From Ga0077555 sp031367895 (GTDB lineage Bacteria > Pseudomonadota > Alphaproteobacteria > Rhizobiales > Hyphomicrobiaceae): a stretch of DNA of 34,638 bases. Shown here one piece after another: positions 32,222 through 34,638 of the stretch (position 1 is the first letter of the stretch; the number at the start of each line of letters is the position of its first letter). The DNA lies in assembly GCA_031367895.1 (NCBI GenBank), contig JANLQP010000321.1, positions 1 through 34,638 of the forward strand, in the 5' to 3' direction. A model generated the notes under the pieces. The model made no database searches. It was not told the origin of the DNA and saw nothing but the letters and a program-made list of their open reading frames with translations. A program made the translations under genes and the position numbers.

Positions 32222-34525
32222 ATGAGCCAGTGGGGCGAATTCCAAGGCCGCATCGAGGACAACCGCCTCGTCACCGGCCACGGCCGCTACGTCGCCGACC
32301 TCGATCTCAACCGCACGGCGCACGCCGTCGTCGTCCGCTCCCAGGTTGCCCATGCACGGCTGAGGTCCGTTGACATCGGCGCCGCTGCTGCCTCGCCCGG
32401 CATCCTCGCTGTCTACACCTCCAAGGACCTCGCCGTTGAGGGATTGCCGGACTTCCCCTGCGGCGTCGAACTGTTGCGCCCGAACGGCCAGAAAGCCCAC
32501 CAGGCCCGACGTCCGGTGCTGGCCCGCGATCGCATCCGCGCCGTCGGTGAGCCCATCGCCTTCGTTGTCGCCGAAACGCTCAGCCAGGCCGAAACCGCAG
32601 CCGAACTCGTCATTGTCGAGACCGACGACCTCGGAGCAGTCACGCACCCGGATACTGCCCGCAAGGCCGGCGCCCCTGTGGTCTGGGACGAGGTACCCGA
32701 CAACGTCGCCTTCGTCTGGAAAAAGGGCGACGCCACCGCCGCCATGCAGGGCGCCACCTACACCTCGCGCCTCACGTCGCACGTCTCGCGCGTGGCCGCC
32801 CTCACCATGGAGCCGCGCGGTGCCTTAGGGCTCGTCGACGATGCCGGCCGCCTCGTTCTGCACGCCTCGAACCAGAGCCCGCATCCGCTGAAGGACGCGC
32901 TCGCCAAATTACTGAAAGTTCCGCCCGCCGAGATGCGCGTCATCGCCAAGGACGTCGGCGGCTCCTTCGGCATGAAGAGCGGCGCCTACCCTGAGGACGT
33001 GCTCGTCTTGTTCGCCGCCCGCAAGCTGAAACGCCCTGTACGATGGATCTCCGAGCGCCGCGAGAGCTTCCTCGCCGACGACCATGGCCGCGACATCAAG
33101 TTCGACGCCGAACTGGCGCTTGACGGCAACGGCCTGATCAAGGGCTTGCAGGTCGCCTTCACCATCAACGTCGGCAGCCACCTCTCCGGCCGCTCGCTGT
33201 TCATGCTGAACAACATCGGCGGCATCACCGGCGTCTACCGCATCCCCGCAACCGAAGCGTCGATCACCGGCGTCTTTACCAACACCATGACCAACGCGCC
33301 CTATCGCGGTGCCGGCCGCCCCGAAGCGACCTACGTCATCGAACGCCTGCTCGACCTCGCCGCGCATGATCTCGGGATCGACCCGTTCGAGCTGCGCCTG
33401 CGCAATCTCGTGCCGCCGACGGCGATGCCGTACGACACCGGTTTCCTCTTCAAATACGACTGCGGCGAGTTCGAGGGCAACATGCTCGGTGTCGCCAAGC
33501 TCGCCGACCGCGCCGGCTTCGAGGCCCGCCGCGCCCTGTCCGCAAAGCTCGGCAAGCTGCGCGGCCTCGGCATCGCCAACCCGGTCGAGGTGGCAGCCGG
33601 CCCGTTCACCAAGCCGCGCGGCGACCACTCCCGCCTCAAGGTCAACAACGACGGCACCGCCACGCTCTACTGTGGCGCTATGTCGACCGGCCAGGGTATC
33701 GAGACGACATTATCCGAATTGGTCGCGCGTGAGTTGGGGCTCCCCCGCGAGTCGATCCGCTATCACGCCGGCGACACCGACGATCTACCGGATGGCCGCG
33801 GCAACGGCGGTTCAGGCTCGATCCCGGTCAGCGGTGCCGCAACCAAGCTCGTCGTCGACAAGATCGTCGCCACCGGCAAGGCGCTCGCCGCCGAAATGCT
33901 CGAAGCTAAACCCGAGGACATCGGTTTCGCCGACGGCCGTTTCCCGCTGAAGGGCACCAACCGTTCCGTCGGTCTCGCCGACGTTGCCCGCCACGCCGAG
34001 CGGAAGGATCCGAAAGGCTTCGTGGAAACCGCGGAGTTCAAGCCGCCGGCCGTGACCTATCCGAACGGCTGCCATCTCTGCGAGGTCGAGATCGACCCCG
34101 ACACCGGCGTCGTCAAGGTCGTGCGCTACTCGATCGTCGAAGACATCGGCACCGTGTTGAACTTCAAGCTCGCGCACGGCCAGATCCAGGGCGGCGTCGC
34201 CATGGGCATCGGCCAGGCACTGGGCGAGCTGATCACCTACGACGCCGACAGCGGCCAGCTCACCAGCGGCTCGTTCATGGACTACCAGATGCCGCGCGCT
34301 GACGACATTCCGGCGGTGCACCTCGAAACCCGCGCTGTGCCGACGAAAGTCAACCCGCTCGGCGCCAAGGGCGTCGGTGAAGCCGGCAACGTCGGCTCGC
34401 TCGTCGCCACCATCAACGCCGTCTGCGACGCGCTCTCGCCCTTCGGCATCCGCCACATCGAAATGCCGGCGTCACCGGCTCGCGTCTGGGCCGCGATCCA
34501 GGAGGCAAAACGCAAGCGCGCGTGA
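32222..34525 (+). CDS. xanthine dehydrogenase-family molybdopterin-binding large subunit (form II CoxL-like)
   Basis: A 767-residue molybdenum hydroxylase catalytic subunit. The N-terminal domain has DNRLVTGHGRYVADL and AHARLRSVD; later blocks are VGEPIAFVVAE, AKDVGGSFGMKSG, NAPYRGAGRPEATYVIERL (residues about 358-376), GAMSTGQGIETTLSEL and GAKGVGEAG with catalytic E720. The PYRGAGR loop is the form II type, not the CYSFR-type loop of true CO dehydrogenase, so CO oxidation is unlikely. The FAD (CoxM) and 2Fe-2S (CoxS) subunits are absent upstream and may lie beyond the right edge. ATG 32222 has GGAG seven bases before it; the 20 in-frame codons upstream are not homologous. Confidence 0.92.
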   Translation: MSQWGEFQGRIEDNRLVTGHGRYVADLDLNRTAHAVVVRSQVAHARLRSVDIGAAAASPGILAVYTSKDLAVEGLPDFPCGVELLRPNGQKAHQARRPVLARDRIRAVGEPIAFVVAETLSQAETAAELVIVETDDLGAVTHPDTARKAGAPVVWDEVPDNVAFVWKKGDATAAMQGATYTSRLTSHVSRVAALTMEPRGALGLVDDAGRLVLHASNQSPHPLKDALAKLLKVPPAEMRVIAKDVGGSFGMKSGAYPEDVLVLFAARKLKRPVRWISERRESFLADDHGRDIKFDAELALDGNGLIKGLQVAFTINVGSHLSGRSLFMLNNIGGITGVYRIPATEASITGVFTNTMTNAPYRGAGRPEATYVIERLLDLAAHDLGIDPFELRLRNLVPPTAMPYDTGFLFKYDCGEFEGNMLGVAKLADRAGFEARRALSAKLGKLRGLGIANPVEVAAGPFTKPRGDHSRLKVNNDGTATLYCGAMSTGQGIETTLSELVARELGLPRESIRYHAGDTDDLPDGRGNGGSGSIPVSGAATKLVVDKIVATGKALAAEMLEAKPEDIGFADGRFPLKGTNRSVGLADVARHAERKDPKGFVETAEFKPPAVTYPNGCHLCEVEIDPDTGVVKVVRYSIVEDIGTVLNFKLAHGQIQGGVAMGIGQALGELITYDADSGQLTSGSFMDYQMPRADDIPAVHLETRAVPTKVNPLGAKGVGEAGNVGSLVATINAVCDALSPFGIRHIEMPASPARVWAAIQEAKRKRA

Positions 34526-34567
34526 TCGACGCTTATTTCAATTCTCGCGCTGACATCGCAAGCATCA

Positions 34568-34616
34568 CTTCTCCCTTCTCCCTTCTCCCTTCTCCCTTCT
34601 CCCTTCTCCCTTCCCC
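34568..34616. repeat. heptamer tandem repeat (CTTCTCC)
   Basis: Six perfect CTTCTCC units (34568-34609) are followed by one variant, CTTCCCC. A GC-rich inverted stretch CCCC/GGGG (34614-34628) follows, and the window then ends. It lies 43 bp after the stop of the molybdenum hydroxylase gene. Such runs are slippage-prone; no coding frame spans it. Confidence 0.9.
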
Positions 34617-34638
34617 CTCGACGGGGGACGGGCCGGGG

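Noticed and set aside
32222..34525. Carbon-monoxide dehydrogenase (form I CoxL)
   Set aside because: The active-site loop is PYRGAGR, not the cysteine-containing loop of true CO dehydrogenase.

Overview
The window is GC-rich (roughly 62-64% by eye), densely coded DNA from an alphaproteobacterium, most likely of the order Hyphomicrobiales (Rhizobiales), in or near the Bradyrhizobium/Rhodopseudomonas/Pseudolabrys group. The evidence is a ChvI-ChvG two-component pair followed by hprK, an EIIA-Man gene and ptsH; a hemC-hemD-Mic60-hemY order; a DUF3297 gene; Bug-type solute receptors; and palindromic intergenic elements of a kind I remember from Bradyrhizobium-like genomes. I cannot name a species.

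Left third (1-12200): the tail of a probable methyltransferase, an alpha/beta hydrolase and the protein AMPylase SelO, then the signalling block chvI-chvG-hprK-EIIA-ptsH (2999-7090), which links envelope/acid sensing to the regulatory PTS. A leftward quinone oxidoreductase, a lipoprotein, two tandem DedA membrane proteins, a cytochrome P450 and a 65-residue lysine/arginine-rich protein with a strong terminator follow.

Middle (12200-21600): a mostly leftward set, reading from right to left: an orphan 2-oxoglutarate-dehydrogenase-E1-like protein, gatB (with an in-frame 24-bp tandem duplication), a 2-keto-4-pentenoate hydratase-like enzyme, a small membrane protein and a DUF3750 protein. Rightward genes at 18892-20019 encode an Asp/Glu-racemase-superfamily protein lacking both usual catalytic cysteines and a DUF3297 protein. 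A leftward hypothetical protein and a leftward Bug receptor close the block.

Right third (21600-34638): the rightward haem/envelope cluster hemC-hemD-Mic60-hemY, where a five-copy 40-bp hairpin repeat separates hemD from Mic60. Then come a leftward ARPP-1/DUF6569 protein, a leftward crotonase-fold enzyme lacking both usual glutamates, a TTC38-like TPR protein, a second Bug receptor and a large molybdenum hydroxylase subunit of the PYRGAGR type. The window ends in a CTTCTCC heptamer repeat.

The most interesting non-coding signal is a dispersed hairpin family: two stacked stems, an unpaired GAA on the 3' side and a loop containing AGTG or a close variant. It occurs as single copies, as a nested copy inside another member's loop (10281-10360) and as the array ahead of the Mic60 gene. 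The stem bases change in compensating pairs between members. I see no tRNA, rRNA, CRISPR array, transposase, phage gene or defence system in the window.
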